A stretch of DNA of 64,000 nt from Aralia elata (Eukaryota > Streptophyta > Magnoliopsida > Apiales > Araliaceae). Made by a program: the position numbers and the translations under genes. The notes under the pieces were generated by a model. That model was not told the DNA's origin. It saw only the letters and a program-made list of their open reading frames with translations, and ran no database searches. Where the stretch lies: the NCBI GenBank assembly GCA_034770075.1, contig CM068388.1, positions 21,732,294-21,796,293 on the forward strand. The letters run 5' to 3'. Positions 45,201 to 55,480 of the stretch are shown piece after piece; position 1 is the stretch's first letter; every line of letters starts with the position of its first letter.

Positions 45201-46807
45201 TCGACCCGTCGAGTATCTACCACGTGAGCCAAATAACCTATACAACCCTTCTTAAGCAATCTCTTCGCTTGCATCATCGTCAGACAATAAGATTGTCTCG
45301 GCGATTTACTACCATATAACACCACCTTCGACTTACCCGGAGTCTGCAGGTGTATGCACTTTTTCTTATAGTCAATGACCGCCCCGTGGCTCGCTAACCA
45401 ATCCATCCCAAGGATTACATCGAATTCTCCAAGACGAATCGGCAACAAGTCCACGTTAAGCTTAAACCCTCTCACATCAGCACAACAATTGTTATAAATG
45501 TAGTTCACGGGGATAATCTCTTTGTTCGCTACTTCTACATTCATCGGGTGTTCTAACAGTTCATTAGGTAAATTAAGTCTTTGAGCAAATTCATCAGAAA
45601 CAAAAGAACATGAAGCTCCCGAATCAAATAGCACATAGGCATCTATGTTGTTGATTGGAATAATACCTGACACCACCTCCCTGGATGCCACGACATCTTG
45701 CACTGTCATGTTGAAGGTCCTTGCTGTTGGCTTATTTGGCTGGGCTGGTCCTCCACTGGTTGCTCTCGAGTTGTTGCCCCTATTGCCATTTCCGCCATCC
45801 ATGTTTCTCTTTCGGGGACATTCCTTGCTCCGATGTCCTATCTCTCCGCAATTGAAGCAACCTCCCTTCTTCGCCTTAGGACAATTGGGCGAGATATGCC
45901 CTTCTTGTCCACAGGTATAACAGACCATCTTCCCCTTCATACACTCTCCCGAGTGACCCTTTCCGCAATTTCCACATACCGGCCTTTTCTGTTGTATGCT
46001 CCCTTGCTGAATTTCAGAATTGCTACCCCCACTGCTCCATTGACGCTTCCTATTGTTGCTGCCACCACCGCTAACGTTTACATTTCCTCCTTCTACCTTC
46101 TTCTTGTTCCTTTCCCGATTATATTTCGAAACCACTTCACTCCCACCTTCAGCAATGAGAGCTTTCTCCAACAAGGTTGAGAACGATGTAATTTGCAAAA
46201 CCGCTACCTTGCTGTAGATCCACGGCTTTAATCCATTCTCGAATCTCCTGGCCTTCCTCACCTCAGTATCCACCTGATGTGGGGCGAATCTAGCCAATTC
46301 ATTGAATTTTGCAGCGTACTCCGACACTGACAAATTTTCTTGCTTCAATTCTAGAAACTTGATCTCCATTTTTGCCTGCGTACTCTCAGGAAAGTAATTC
46401 TCGAAAAACAACGTCTTGAAAGCTTCCCACGCCACGACTCCAGTTCCAGCTTTGTTCTGATTGGCTTCCCACCAGAAGTTAGCCTCACCTTTCATTAAGT
46501 AAGTAGCAAAAACTGTCTTCTGCTCCTCAGCGACTCTAGCGATGACAAAGTCCTTTTCAATCTCCTTTATCCATGACTGGGCCTCTATCGGGTTCGCTGT
46601 TCCTTTAAACTCCGGAGGCCCTACTGCCTTGAAGTCTTTAAAATTGGCTAAGTGGTTGCCCGTCTGGTTTCCTGCGGTAGTCGTTTGATTCCGCAGAGCT
46701 TCAGCCATCATGTTGATAAAATCTTGCATTGGGTTTGATGGAGTTCCCTCTACATTGTTAACTGACTCTTCATTCCCTTGGTTTCGTAGGATTCGTCTGG
46801 GCGGCAT
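42287..46807 (-). CDS. gag-pol: Intact gag-pol polyprotein of element 3 (Tekay-type chromovirus)
   Basis: I choose ATG 46807 (MPPRR), as in element 1; an in-frame ATG lies five codons upstream. Residues below count from that upstream Met. Gag capsid spans about 95-205. Three CCHC knuckles lie at 283-335 (CGNCGKGHSGEC, CYTCGQEGHISPNC, CFNCGEIGHRSKEC). Protease Asp400 is in LFDSGASCSF. RT is about 590-790 with IDLRTGYHQL and FIDDILVYS (Asp736/737). RNase H is about 875-990 (Asp883, Glu920, Asp945, Asp988). Integrase has zinc ligands His1097, His1104, Cys1134 and Cys1137 and catalytic Asp1167, Asp1228 and Glu1264 with the standard D-35-E spacing. The tail 1478-1511 (VKVLWRNHAVEEATWELEEK) is chromodomain-like. 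There is no stop or frameshift, and the single-frame gag-pol is normal for this clade. One oddity: VFDRDPRF where SDRDPRF is usual. Confidence 0.95.
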   Translation of the reverse strand: MPPRRILRNQGNEESVNNVEGTPSNPMQDFINMMAEALRNQTTTAGNQTGNHLANFKDFKAVGPPEFKGTANPIEAQSWIKEIEKDFVIARVAEEQKTVFATYLMKGEANFWWEANQNKAGTGVVAWEAFKTLFFENYFPESTQAKMEIKFLELKQENLSVSEYAAKFNELARFAPHQVDTEVRKARRFENGLKPWIYSKVAVLQITSFSTLLEKALIAEGGSEVVSKYNRERNKKKVEGGNVNVSGGGSNNRKRQWSSGGSNSEIQQGSIQQKRPVCGNCGKGHSGECMKGKMVCYTCGQEGHISPNCPKAKKGGCFNCGEIGHRSKECPRKRNMDGGNGNRGNNSRATSGGPAQPNKPTARTFNMTVQDVVASREVVSGIIPINNIDAYVLFDSGASCSFVSDEFAQRLNLPNELLEHPMNVEVANKEIIPVNYIYNNCCADVRGFKLNVDLLPIRLGEFDVILGMDWLASHGAVIDYKKKCIHLQTPGKSKVVLYGSKSPRQSYCLTMMQAKRLLKKGCIGYLAHVVDTRRVEGELSQIPVVREFADVFPDELLGLPPDREIEFAIDLVPGTAPISKAPYRMAPVEMKELMVQLQELLDRGYIRPSVSPWGAPVLFVKKKDGSMRLCIDYRELNKVTIKNRYPLPRIDDLFDQLKGAKYFSKIDLRTGYHQLRVRQEDIPKTAFRTRYGHFEFLVMSFGLTNAPAAFMDMMNRVFKQYLDKFVVVFIDDILVYSVSEEEHAEHLRIALEALRREKLYAKFSKCEFWLQRVQFLGHVIDSNGVSVDPAKVEAIINWEQPKTLTEIRSFLGLAGYYRRFIQDFSKIASSLTNLTRKTVKFVWTEKCEESFLELKKRLSQAPVLALPDDTGGFVVYSDASHKGLGCVLMQHGRVIAYASLQLKDYEKGYPTHDLELAAVVFALKIWRHYLYGEKCEIYTDHKSLKYIFTQKELNMRQRRWLELIKDYDCEILYHPGKANVVADALSRKGREKLMRLTTQAELIKDFGRLELEVKYPMETDEKLFTVTVGPTLLDKIKEAQEFDEECIGIKKQLSEGKKLKFKVDSTGLLRFEGRIWIPYVPDLREEILQEAHNTRFSVHPGSTKMYQDLRQHYWWPHLKGEVAEFVSRCLTCQRVKAEHQRPSGLLQPLEIPEWKWEHITMDFVVGLPTTQKGLDAIWVIVDRLTKSAHFLPIKIRYKLEQLAKLYVKEIVSRHGVPVSIVFDRDPRFTSNFWRSLQERLGTQLRMSTAYHPQTDGQSEQTIQTLEDMLRAVVMDLGGSWDDHLPLVEFAYNNSYHASIGMPPYEALYGRKCRTPLCWDEVGERRLLGPELVQQTVEIIKVIRQRLVAAQDRQKKYADLHRQKRDFEVGSYVFLKVSPWKGKIRFGKKGKLSPRFIGPFEILRRIGEVAYEVALPPELEHIHNVFHVSVLRPYKPDYKHVISYEPIQVEKDLSYEEVPVQILDRKEQKLRNKTIHSVKVLWRNHAVEEATWELEEKMKANYPFLFE

Positions 46808-47300
46808 TATCTGTTTAAGCAAACCCTAACACGTTACTCGGGCTTTTTTAAAACATAAGTATTTAGCATGTAATACAATAATCACATGACTCTTGTGTGG
46901 AAGTTTTAGATTACCCAACCTCGGAAATTCTGCTTTCCCGATTAGTGATTTAAGTTACTAAGATACCGATTCAGTCTCACTAAATTAACATAATCATTGC
47001 ATAAATGGTATATCAAGTAAAATTCTCAAGCACATACCATAATAATGCATCTATATTCATATACCGACTTAAGCATCTTACACGTTTATCACACGCATAT
47101 TGTCATAATTGCTACTATCCCATTTAATATAACAAAAGGTGGGATTCACTTAAACCATTCTTTCCTACCTACATAGTTGGGAAGTACATCCTACCTACGA
47201 ACTACCTCGCACCTTGCTGAGGTTAATACAATTTCTAGTAAACCAAATGGTAGTACCAATAACACTGATCAAGGCATAACCACCCACTTCCAACTATCCT
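46808..47300 (-). other. Spacer between ORF0 and gag of element 3
   Basis: No open frame. On the minus strand the sequence just before gag is TTTGCTTAAACAG/ATAATG, a possible splice acceptor in the same place as in element 1. Part of the stretch is alignable by eye with 2724-3111. Confidence 0.5.
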
Positions 47301-47687
47301 CTAGGGGACACAAGGTGAATGCAACTCACGCTTGCTCTCGCTACTGGAGGGCAGATTCATCCATCTAGCGTCGAACTGCATCCAGACAATGTCTAAGGCT
47401 CGCTCCAATTCAACTATCTTCGCATCCTTAGCCTTTACCTCATCCTTCAATTGTCCTAACTGCAGCTCCCTTAGCAGCAGCCTCCCTCGCAACTCGGCTA
47501 ACTCAGCCTGGGCCTGGTAAGCAGCGTCCTGGTACTGCTGTTCAGAAATCTGGTGGATGTGGTTCTGCGCCTCTAATTGTTTAGCCCTAACCTCTAGCTC
47601 GGCGTTCCTCGCCAGCAAACCTCCTATCACATCAGGCTCTATGGGCTCCTGGTTCACTGGACAGCTATCTTGACTCTCGTCCGACAT
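47301..47687 (-). CDS. ORF0 of element 3: 128-residue coiled-coil protein of unknown function
   Basis: ATG at 47687 directly follows GTTTTTGTAG/G, a good splice-acceptor sequence, itself preceded by TATTTTATTGTGGTACTGATG, which is almost the same before ORF0 of element 1. The product starts MSDESQDSCPVNQEPIEP and is a predicted coiled coil from about residue 25 (GLLARNAELEVRAKQLEAQN, AQAELAELRGRLLLRELQLG, DEVKAKDAKIVELERALDIV). It shares LE.QN..HQ....QY...AYQ with ORF0 of element 1. There is no stop within it. It is transcribed ahead of gag-pol if the LTR promoter is used. I do not recognise a family; a role in RNA or particle assembly would be guesswork. Confidence 0.65.
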   Translation of the reverse strand: MSDESQDSCPVNQEPIEPDVIGGLLARNAELEVRAKQLEAQNHIHQISEQQYQDAAYQAQAELAELRGRLLLRELQLGQLKDEVKAKDAKIVELERALDIVWMQFDARWMNLPSSSESKRELHSPCVP

Positions 47688-47879
47688 CCTACAAAAACCA
47701 CACAAATAAATCAACATCAGTACCACAATAAAATATATTCATTGATAAAATGAAATGATATTTTATTCGGTACAACCAGAACTCGATGAATCTCCTCAAC
47801 CCATCACCTACATACTCTATATGAGTTTTCTACTAAGGTTATAACCTAGGTTTCTTATTCCTAACGTTTATAACCTATA

Positions 47880-47891
47880 GCTCTGATACCA
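47880..47891 (-). other. Primer-binding site of element 3 (tRNA-Met)
   Basis: On the minus strand TGGTATCAGAGC, an exact match to the complement of the initiator-tRNA-Met 3' end, three bases after the 5' LTR. Confidence 0.93.
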
Positions 47892-47894
47892 ACC

Positions 47895-50800
47895 TGTGAC
47901 ACCCCCAAATCCGGGTTTCCTAACCTCGAATTCGGTGCTCACGATTTCTCAATAACAAACATACTTTCTAACTAAATGCGGAATAATAAACATACATTAT
48001 TTATCGAATAGAATTAAAGTCTTACAATTCCGGTCCCAAGGTTCTTTAACCTTAACATAAAACGTACCCTTAATACAATAAAAGGTTCACCTAATCAAAC
48101 AACATTCAATAATAACTAGTACATAGGCACTATCGGGCATCTATTCCTGCACCTTCCCTTTTCCTTTGTCTCCTCTAGACGTTTCTGCCTTAGCTGAAAT
48201 AAAGATCATGATATAGCAAGGGTAAGCAACTAATTTGCTTAGCAAGTATATACACAAGAGATATATCATGATAGAAGGAAATTTTTGCTTTCAATGTTCA
48301 ACAACAGTATAAGGGTGTGAAGGAACATGAATTAGTAAACAACAGTTGAATATCCGAATAATTGAATGACAATTACTGAGTGGTTTGAAATAACCAAGGA
48401 CGTTTTCCAAGGTTCTCAGCATGTAAGCTGGACCTCTTAAAAAGTTTTGGTAATCGAGGGGATCAGCCTCTCATACCCCGTGATTTATGCATAAACACTT
48501 AATAACCAGCATTGATATCATGCCTTAAACAAGTTTATCCTTTTTCTCAGCCAAGAGTTCTTACCACAACAATTTAATAAGAACAACTTTTAAAATACCA
48601 TTGTCTTAACCAATTTAGACATGCTGGATCTAGCTGATACAAATAGCATAGATCGATCTCATAAACAATTCATACTTGAAAGAACTTTAATTAAATTTAC
48701 AGTTCAATCATAATAGGATAGGAATTCAATTGCACAATGTGCGAATCTCAATAATCAGTATAGATGTGAATAATCGATAATAATTATTCACTAACATGCT
48801 TCGAAAATAATAACTCGAGATTGAGTTAGGGAACTTGCAATAATGTAAGAAGTTTAGGGTTAGGAACTTGCCTGTCTACTCAGCTACAAATAATTTCAAC
48901 TTTAACTAATTGGCCTTGAAGAACCTAACATTGATAACGTCGATCTATCAATTAGTACTGCGTAGTTGCATTTCGATACGCTTACTCATGCTATTTATTT
49001 AACAATTAAGCAAATCACATAGCACACATAAGCAAATAAACTATCGTAATTCCTATAAGACACTTAACTGGTCTCTAGGTTGATGGTTTAATTAATTAAC
49101 AATGTTTCCCTTAAGTGATAACCACTTATTAAACCCTTAAACAATTAATAATAATTGTTTACTTAATTAACATTACATTTTCTTAAGTAATTTTCATTTA
49201 TTAAACCCTTAAACAATTTATTATAATTGTTTAATTAATGAGTTATTTAAACTCTCTCCATTTTATTAACTCTATCTTCATTTAATTACTATTAAATAGT
49301 AATTAATTAATTATCTTTAGTTATTATTATTTAATAGTAATTAATAACTAATTATATTCACTTATTATTTAATTATTAATTAGATAATAATCGAATTATA
49401 AATTTTAATTGTCTTTAATTATTATTTAAGATTAAATAATAATTAATAAGGTTTGTTTATTATTTAAAGTTAATCAAACAATAAATAATTAATGAATTAT
49501 TTGTAGTTATTATTTAATAATAATAACTAATTAGGTTTATTTATTATTAATGTTAATCCAATAATAAATAATTAATAAGTGAGTACTAATTATCTTTAGT
49601 TATTATTTAATAATAAATAATAAACTAATTAGGTTTATTTATTATTTAAAATTAATCAAATAATAAATAATTAATTTACAATTCTTAATTATCCTTAATC
49701 ATCATTTAATAATAATTAAACAATAATTAATAAATAATATTTTTAGAAAATATAATATTAAGGGCCTAAATATTAATTTTCGTTTAATTAATAATTTTAT
49801 AACATTTACTAAACAATTTAAAACATTTAAATTAAATTAAATTAAAACGGAATGGCAAGGTTGTAATTAATTGGAAATCCGGGCGAGGGGTAAAACCGAA
49901 ATTTCTCCCCGGAAAACCAACCCTCGCGCCTTGCGCGCCTGACCCCCAAACAGGGCCCGAAACGGCGTCGTCGCCTAGGCGACCGGTAAGACTTGGCCCA
50001 AAACGGCGTCGTTTGGTGCTCGCCTGTTAACCAACTTAAGCCTGCCGCGCCATGCGCGGCCAGGGTTGCACCCCTGGCACGCCATGCGCGGCCAGGCTGG
50101 CTCCGGCTTTGGCTTCCAGGCAGTTGGTTTCTTTTTTTTTTTTTTTCTTGTTTTTCTTTTTTTTTTCTTTTTCTTGCACACACCAAATGAGTTCTAATCA
50201 TCATCAAACAAGTTTTATACTCCAAATAAATTCCCAAAAATTTACCTATGACTAAGAAAATATTTCTAATATTACGACAAAATATTTATGACTTAAATCA
50301 ATATTTTTTTATCAATAAATTTTGTACTCCAATAAATCATTGTACACATGTTTTAGCCCATCAAACCACTAAAACTTGCTACAAATATTTTTAAACTTCA
50401 ACATATTATTAATAAAACATACTAAACCATTATTTGTCATCACCTAGGTTTTAAAATCATGAGTTAAGCATTCTTTTTAAAAAAATATATATATAGATCT
50501 AACAAAATAAAACTTAGATCTAGTAAAATAAAACATAGATCTAGCAAAATAAAACATAGATCTATACACACCTCATCCCTTTCATAATCATCAAACAACA
50601 ATCAAAAATTAATCCCACACACAACTAGGGTTTTAAAAGAAATGAAAATCCATACCTCGGTTTATTGGCTATTCTCCTCTTCCTCCCAAAATATGTTGTG
50701 AATGGGGATGGCCTAAACAATCAAGACCCTCTTCTTTCTCCCACAAGATTTGTTCTTACTTCTCTCTTCCAACTCACAAACTCTCTCTACACTTGGTGAA

Positions 50801-51404
50801 TAATAAGTGAGCCAACCCTTGTTAACTTTGGTGAGGGGTTCTATTTATAGGAAAGTAGAGACCATGGGCAAAATAGTCATTAATCATGACTAGGCAAGGG
50901 CAATTTGGTCAATTCATCAATAGTAGGAAGTTTCCTAGCAACTTCCTCAAGGGTATTTTAGTCCTTTCCCAACCTCTTTCAAGGTTAAAATAGTCTTTTC
51001 GCAAAATCTTAATTATCCATTAGTTATTACCCATTCTTCATTGGTTATTAGACATTGGTTATTATCTTGCCATCATTACATTGGTTAAACACAATGGTTA
51101 TTATCCCGTCATCATTTCATTGGTTATTAACCACTTGGATATACAATGGTTATTGCCCTTACATAATTACCTTGGTTATTAACCACTCTTGGCCATTTTA
51201 GTCATTACCCACCAATTCCTACACTTGACTCACCTATGGTTATCTCTTAACCATAGTTATATCATACCTGCCAACACGAGTATAGACACATCTTATACAT
51301 CTCCCACCAATTAACCCAAGCTGGTTTAAATAGAACACAACGTTAACTCATTGAATTAAATTAGATTTAATTAATAAGGATGTTCAAAATTCACGGGCAT
51401 TACA
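47895..51404 (-). repeat. 5' LTR of element 3 (3510 bp)
   Basis: Same sequence as 38773-42238 with few substitutions. It has an extra 32-bp tandem duplication at about 50063-50094 (CGCCATGCGCGGCCAGG repeated). The TATA box is at 50842-50849 on the minus strand and would drive the element. Confidence 0.93.
50842..50849 (-). promoter_or_regulatory. TATA box of the 5' LTR of element 3
   Basis: TATAAATA on the minus strand in TTTCCTATAAATAGAACCCC. Confidence 0.6.
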
Positions 51405-51409
51405 GTGAA

Positions 51410-52673
51410 TCTAGATGTATTCAAGTTTTTGTTAAACCAAAGAACGCGTTACGTATCAAGCAATGAAATAAACTTTATACGTAATATGTGGGGTATTAAC
51501 GAAACGAATTAACCATATCAAATATAGTTATTCGAGTTTGAATAAGCTATCAAATTATTAATCAATAAAAACTAATGTTGTGTATCTAAACTACAACAAA
51601 TCAAATAAAATGGATAAAAGTGAGAGTGAGGCATTAAGTTTGAAGGATTCAAGTTTAAATCAAAATTCATGGAATGTGTTAGTATTAAGCAATGTAATAA
51701 TCTTATGTGTATTACATAGGTGCTTTGTGAGATCATAACGCTTCGAGTTCACGTAATCGCATAGAACGGTAGCTTTGCATCGTGAAGGCAAGTTTTTTTC
51801 CAGTCTACTTACATGATCTTATTATTAATTGTATAACCATTATAGTAATTTGCTGATATACATATGTTGTTATACTATGATCTGTGAAAGTCAAATTATG
51901 ACTAACTACTAATTGAGTTATGGAACTTAATTTACATGTGGTAGATAACATGCAAGTTGATAGCTTATATGGTATGATGAAAGGATACAATATGCATGAA
52001 ATGTGTGTTGCTATTATTGCATAAGTTTGATGATGCATTTGTAATATGTATAAATAAGAAGAATATAATGCATAAATTGAATCTGAAATTCTGTGTTACG
52101 TGATGCATGATAAACTGTTGGACTTATTGGGTCGTCGTGCTCATTCTTGCAATAATTCGCAGGTTATAACTACAATGAAATCTCTAGCTATTCAGGTGAT
52201 AAAGACTAGAAGTATATGAGCAGGAAAACTATTTGTTTTTGAGTTAGGAACTGTAATACATTGTGACGATAGTTTGCAATGGTTGTAAATGAAAGTTGTG
52301 TAAATCTTCAAGATGTTTAAATATATACAAACGAATGCTTGTTCTACGATGAGAATGTTTTGTGGTAATTACTTTGTAATGTAAAGTGATATAATTATAA
52401 TACTATATAATAAATAACTTGTAAGAAGGATTGAGTTACATATACTCATATCTACTCTAATAAAATGAATCATAGAATAAGTATGATTCTGAGTTATAGA
52501 TAATCGTAAAGGTAGCGATTCAAGGAACGAAAGAAAGAAAGAAAGATAGAAAAATTTTAAATTATCCGTATTTTTATTAGTTTTATTATCAAATGATGAT
52601 GTAAAACTAGTATAAGTTATGTTTAACGCACAAGGTTGGGATTGAAGAATAGTCCTGAATTTGGGGTGTTACA
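51410..52673 (+). mobile_element. Solo LTR A (Tekay-like), right part
   Basis: Continuation of 35711-38772 after element 3. It ends GTCCTGAATTTGGGGTGTTACA, followed by target duplication GAGAA (52674-52678). TGCTCATTCTTGC..ATTCGCAGG near 52140 corresponds to the TGAGCA..TTGCTCAC block near the end of the element 1 LTR. Confidence 0.85.
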
Positions 52674-52716
52674 GAGAAAACTCTGTCAAAGTTTTCGCTT
52701 CTTGTTCTTCAGCCAT
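52674..52716 (-). pseudogene. gag: N-terminal start of Athila-type gag
   Basis: ATG 52716 on the minus strand opens MAEEQEAKTLTEFS, then meets solo LTR A. The frame resumes at 35710 and then 33507, as expected for one gag split by two later insertions. Confidence 0.8.
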
Positions 52717-52922
52717 TGTTTCTCTTTCAAATAAAAGATTGAGTTCTAAGTTATCTATCATATTCAATCTCTTAATACCACGCTCCCAAACAATAATCAT
52801 GTACTACTCAACTCCTGAATTTTTTATTATTTTTTTTAAAAAAAATTTTGATTAATTTTTTTTAAAGAAACTAGTAGAAGGAAATAATCTAAATCAGTGA
52901 GTTGGTGGGAAAAAATTTCAAG

Positions 52923-52940
52923 TCCCCGGCAACGACGTCA
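52923..52940 (-). other. Primer-binding site of the Athila-type element
   Basis: On the minus strand TGACGTCGTTGCCGGGGA matches the usual Athila primer site TGGCGCCGTTGCCGGGGA at 16 of 18 bases. It lies between the LTR (52950-54419) and gag start (52716). Confidence 0.82.
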
Positions 52941-52949
52941 AAAACTTAT

Positions 52950-54419
52950 TGTCAATGTTTTATATACTCAAAAGTGCACGAATCGAATACTTAGTATAGT
53001 TTACAAGTGCGAAGTCGAACCCTAAGGACTTGACGGATGGAACGTGTTTTTCTCACTCACTAATTCTAATTAATTCCTAATCTAGCGTAGAAATTTCGAG
53101 GGATTTTTTATCAACTAAAAATATGCGAATAAAATAATCAATAATAAAATACTAGGGTGACAGAGTCATATATTTGATATCATCTTCCTAATATTCATGC
53201 CCAATAAACTCTACTTTTTATCTTGCACTAGTTTGGTCTCTCGACTCTACTAAATGCGGAAAATAAAATCAGTTAAGTCCAATATAATTAATTTGTAAAA
53301 TCAGATTGTTAATTCTTCCATAGCCAAACATATGTATAAAATCAAATCACTTATTATTTCCATCGAAACACAGTTTATATTCACTTTTAACAAATCATAA
53401 ACTGAATCCAACACATAATAATGAGAATCCAACCTTATTTTTTTTATCAGTAAAAATAGACATCCAATAGAAAGAATTATTTTTTAACGCGTAAGCACTA
53501 AATTAGTAGAATCAATTAGCATGAATATGTGCAATGGAATTAGTCAATTATATTCATCCTCAACCCTAGAAAATAATCTAGCCTAGCATGCTTGAAATTG
53601 GAGCATAAAATAGAATAAAATAATGCATAATTAAATAAATAGAATTACTCACTTGAATGAACCAATTAATTGAAGAATAAAGTAAAATAAATTCTGAAAT
53701 TCAAAACAAAAAAGTGTTCTGCTCTAAATAAGAAACAATTATATCCTTAACATTCAAAAAAAACAAAGAATACATTGAATAAAAGAATGATGCTCATCAA
53801 TTGCTAAAAGAAAATAAAATACCATAAACTACTATGTACCATAAAAGGGGAAAAACATGCTCTAGGATGCTGCTATTTTGCACTAGACGGTTTTATTGGA
53901 GAGGGTCAAGAAATTGTGAAGAATCATTAGGAACCAATTGTGATTGTCCTCCTGCTAGCTAGGTTGGCTTGGATCAAAAAAATATAAGCACCCCAGGAGT
54001 GATACATGGAATCCAATTCTAGAGAGATTCATCCATCCCCTTTTTTCTCCAGTCAAATGATTTTTTTTTTTGTTTTTTTCCACTGTTGATCTCTCTATCC
54101 TTTCCTTGATTCTCACGCTCTCTTTACATCTGATATATCAACACCTCTTTTATCTGTTGCGGCTCCTTTTATATCTCCCTACTAATTTTTTTTTTAATTT
54201 TTCCTTTAGGGCTTCAATTAAAAGGGTTGGGCTGCTAAACTTCCTTCAATAAATTAGTGTGCTTGGCCTGCAGTTTGAAATAAATGGCTTCAAAGCTCCA
54301 AATCACTCCATTTAAAAGCCAAACACCTAGGAAGCATTAAAAATACAGTAATTGGAATAATATAAACTCTCCAAAGTATAAATTAGCAGGCTAGGATATA
54401 CCAATTTCTTGGTACATCA
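52950..54419 (-). repeat. Athila-type LTR (1470 bp), with primer site on one side and polypurine tract on the other
   Basis: On the minus strand it starts TGATGTACCAAGAAATTGG and ends ATAAAACATTGACA. CCTTAGGGTTCGACTTCGCA lies near its end, a block typical of this group. It is the 5' LTR of the gag to its left, but a polypurine tract and 3'-region-like sequence lie on its right, so it also looks like a 3' LTR. Confidence 0.75.
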
Positions 54420-54433
54420 AATTCCCCCAACTT
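54420..54433 (-). other. Polypurine tract next to the Athila-type LTR
   Basis: On the minus strand AAGTTGGGGGAATT precedes TGATG. Further upstream, GCTCGAAGACTAGCAAAATA resembles the GACAAGCAAA..TTTAAGTTTGGGGG block common before gypsy 3' LTRs. Confidence 0.75.
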
Positions 54434-55480
54434 ATATTTTGCTAGTCTTCGAGCAAAGCAAAAACTAAGGAGATGAAGCAAATAAATAAAATAAAATCCT
54501 AAATAAACCTAAGCCACTTTCGTAGGGAACACGATAGTATTTAGCATATACTACAAGCCTTTAAACCTCTAGGTGTCCCTAGTAGGAGGAGTTTTATCTC
54601 CTGATGGTTTACAATGAATATACTAACAAAATTCGAATGTCATGGTTCTTTTCTAAAATATGTTTCCCTTTTCTTCACTAATACAAATAACTCAACAAAG
54701 ACATCAAAACACCCACATGCCAAGGCAATACGACACACATACAACATCAAAGTTCTCAAACTAGCAAGATCAATAAGAATATTTCATTCTCCCTAATATC
54801 ATTGTGAGTGTGTGAATTGACAACATAACATCATTGATATCAAAGTAAGCAAAACTCTCAAATCCCATCCAAACTATGCTTTGACTTAACTCCTCACATG
54901 ACATACACTAAACAAATGAAACATTCAAGAATATGATGTACTCACTCTCATTACATGCGGGCTATAAAGAGTAAATGTATTCAAATTCAAATGCCTCTCA
55001 CATGTATATATGAAAAACGCTATAAATGAAAGAACACGTGTCTCTTCAAAGGATAAATTCCACTAGAAAGGCGAAATGCATAAATGGACCCCTCCACTAC
55101 TCTCACCTCTAAACCATGTTCTAAAGGATCATTAGGACTTTTTAGGGTTGTAACACAAGGTCTAGGGCAAGGGTTATGAAACAAAGGAATATAAAAAGGA
55201 TTCAAAGAACTAAGAAACACGTTGAGATATAAAATTAACGTTTGAGCTTAACTTGACTTCATTTGAGCTTTTTCTCTTCTTTTTTTTTGAATATTTTTTG
55301 AATATTTTTCACACCTCCTTTTTGATGCATCTTCGTTTTTTTATCTTTAAAGGAGATTTCATCACTTTTCTTCTCTCTTTTTTTTTCAATTATTTTTTTC
55401 AAGTTCACTTTCCACTATTGCTCATACATAAAGAAAATAATCTCAACACATCCTTAAGATCAAGGCAAATCAGGCAAAGT
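54434..55480 (-). other. Probable 3' untranslated region of an Athila-type element
   Basis: Its position upstream (minus strand) of the polypurine tract suggests internal 3' sequence. No env-like or pol frame is recognised. T-rich runs at 55270-55400 create an open frame on the plus strand that I do not believe is coding. The right boundary is uncertain. Confidence 0.4.

Larger units (their letters stand above)
38773..51404 (-). mobile_element. Element 3: intact Tekay-type Ty3/gypsy retrotransposon, nested in solo LTR A
   Basis: Complete structure on the minus strand: 5' LTR 51404-47895, primer site, ORF0, gag-pol in one 1507-codon frame, polypurine tract, 3' LTR 42238-38773. The LTR ends are TGTAATGCCC and GGTGTCACA. 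Flanking pentamers are GGGAA (38768-38772) and GTGAA (51405-51409), a target duplication with one mismatch. The LTRs are nearly identical by eye apart from a 32-bp duplication present in only one. With all catalytic residues kept, this copy could be autonomous. Confidence 0.92.
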
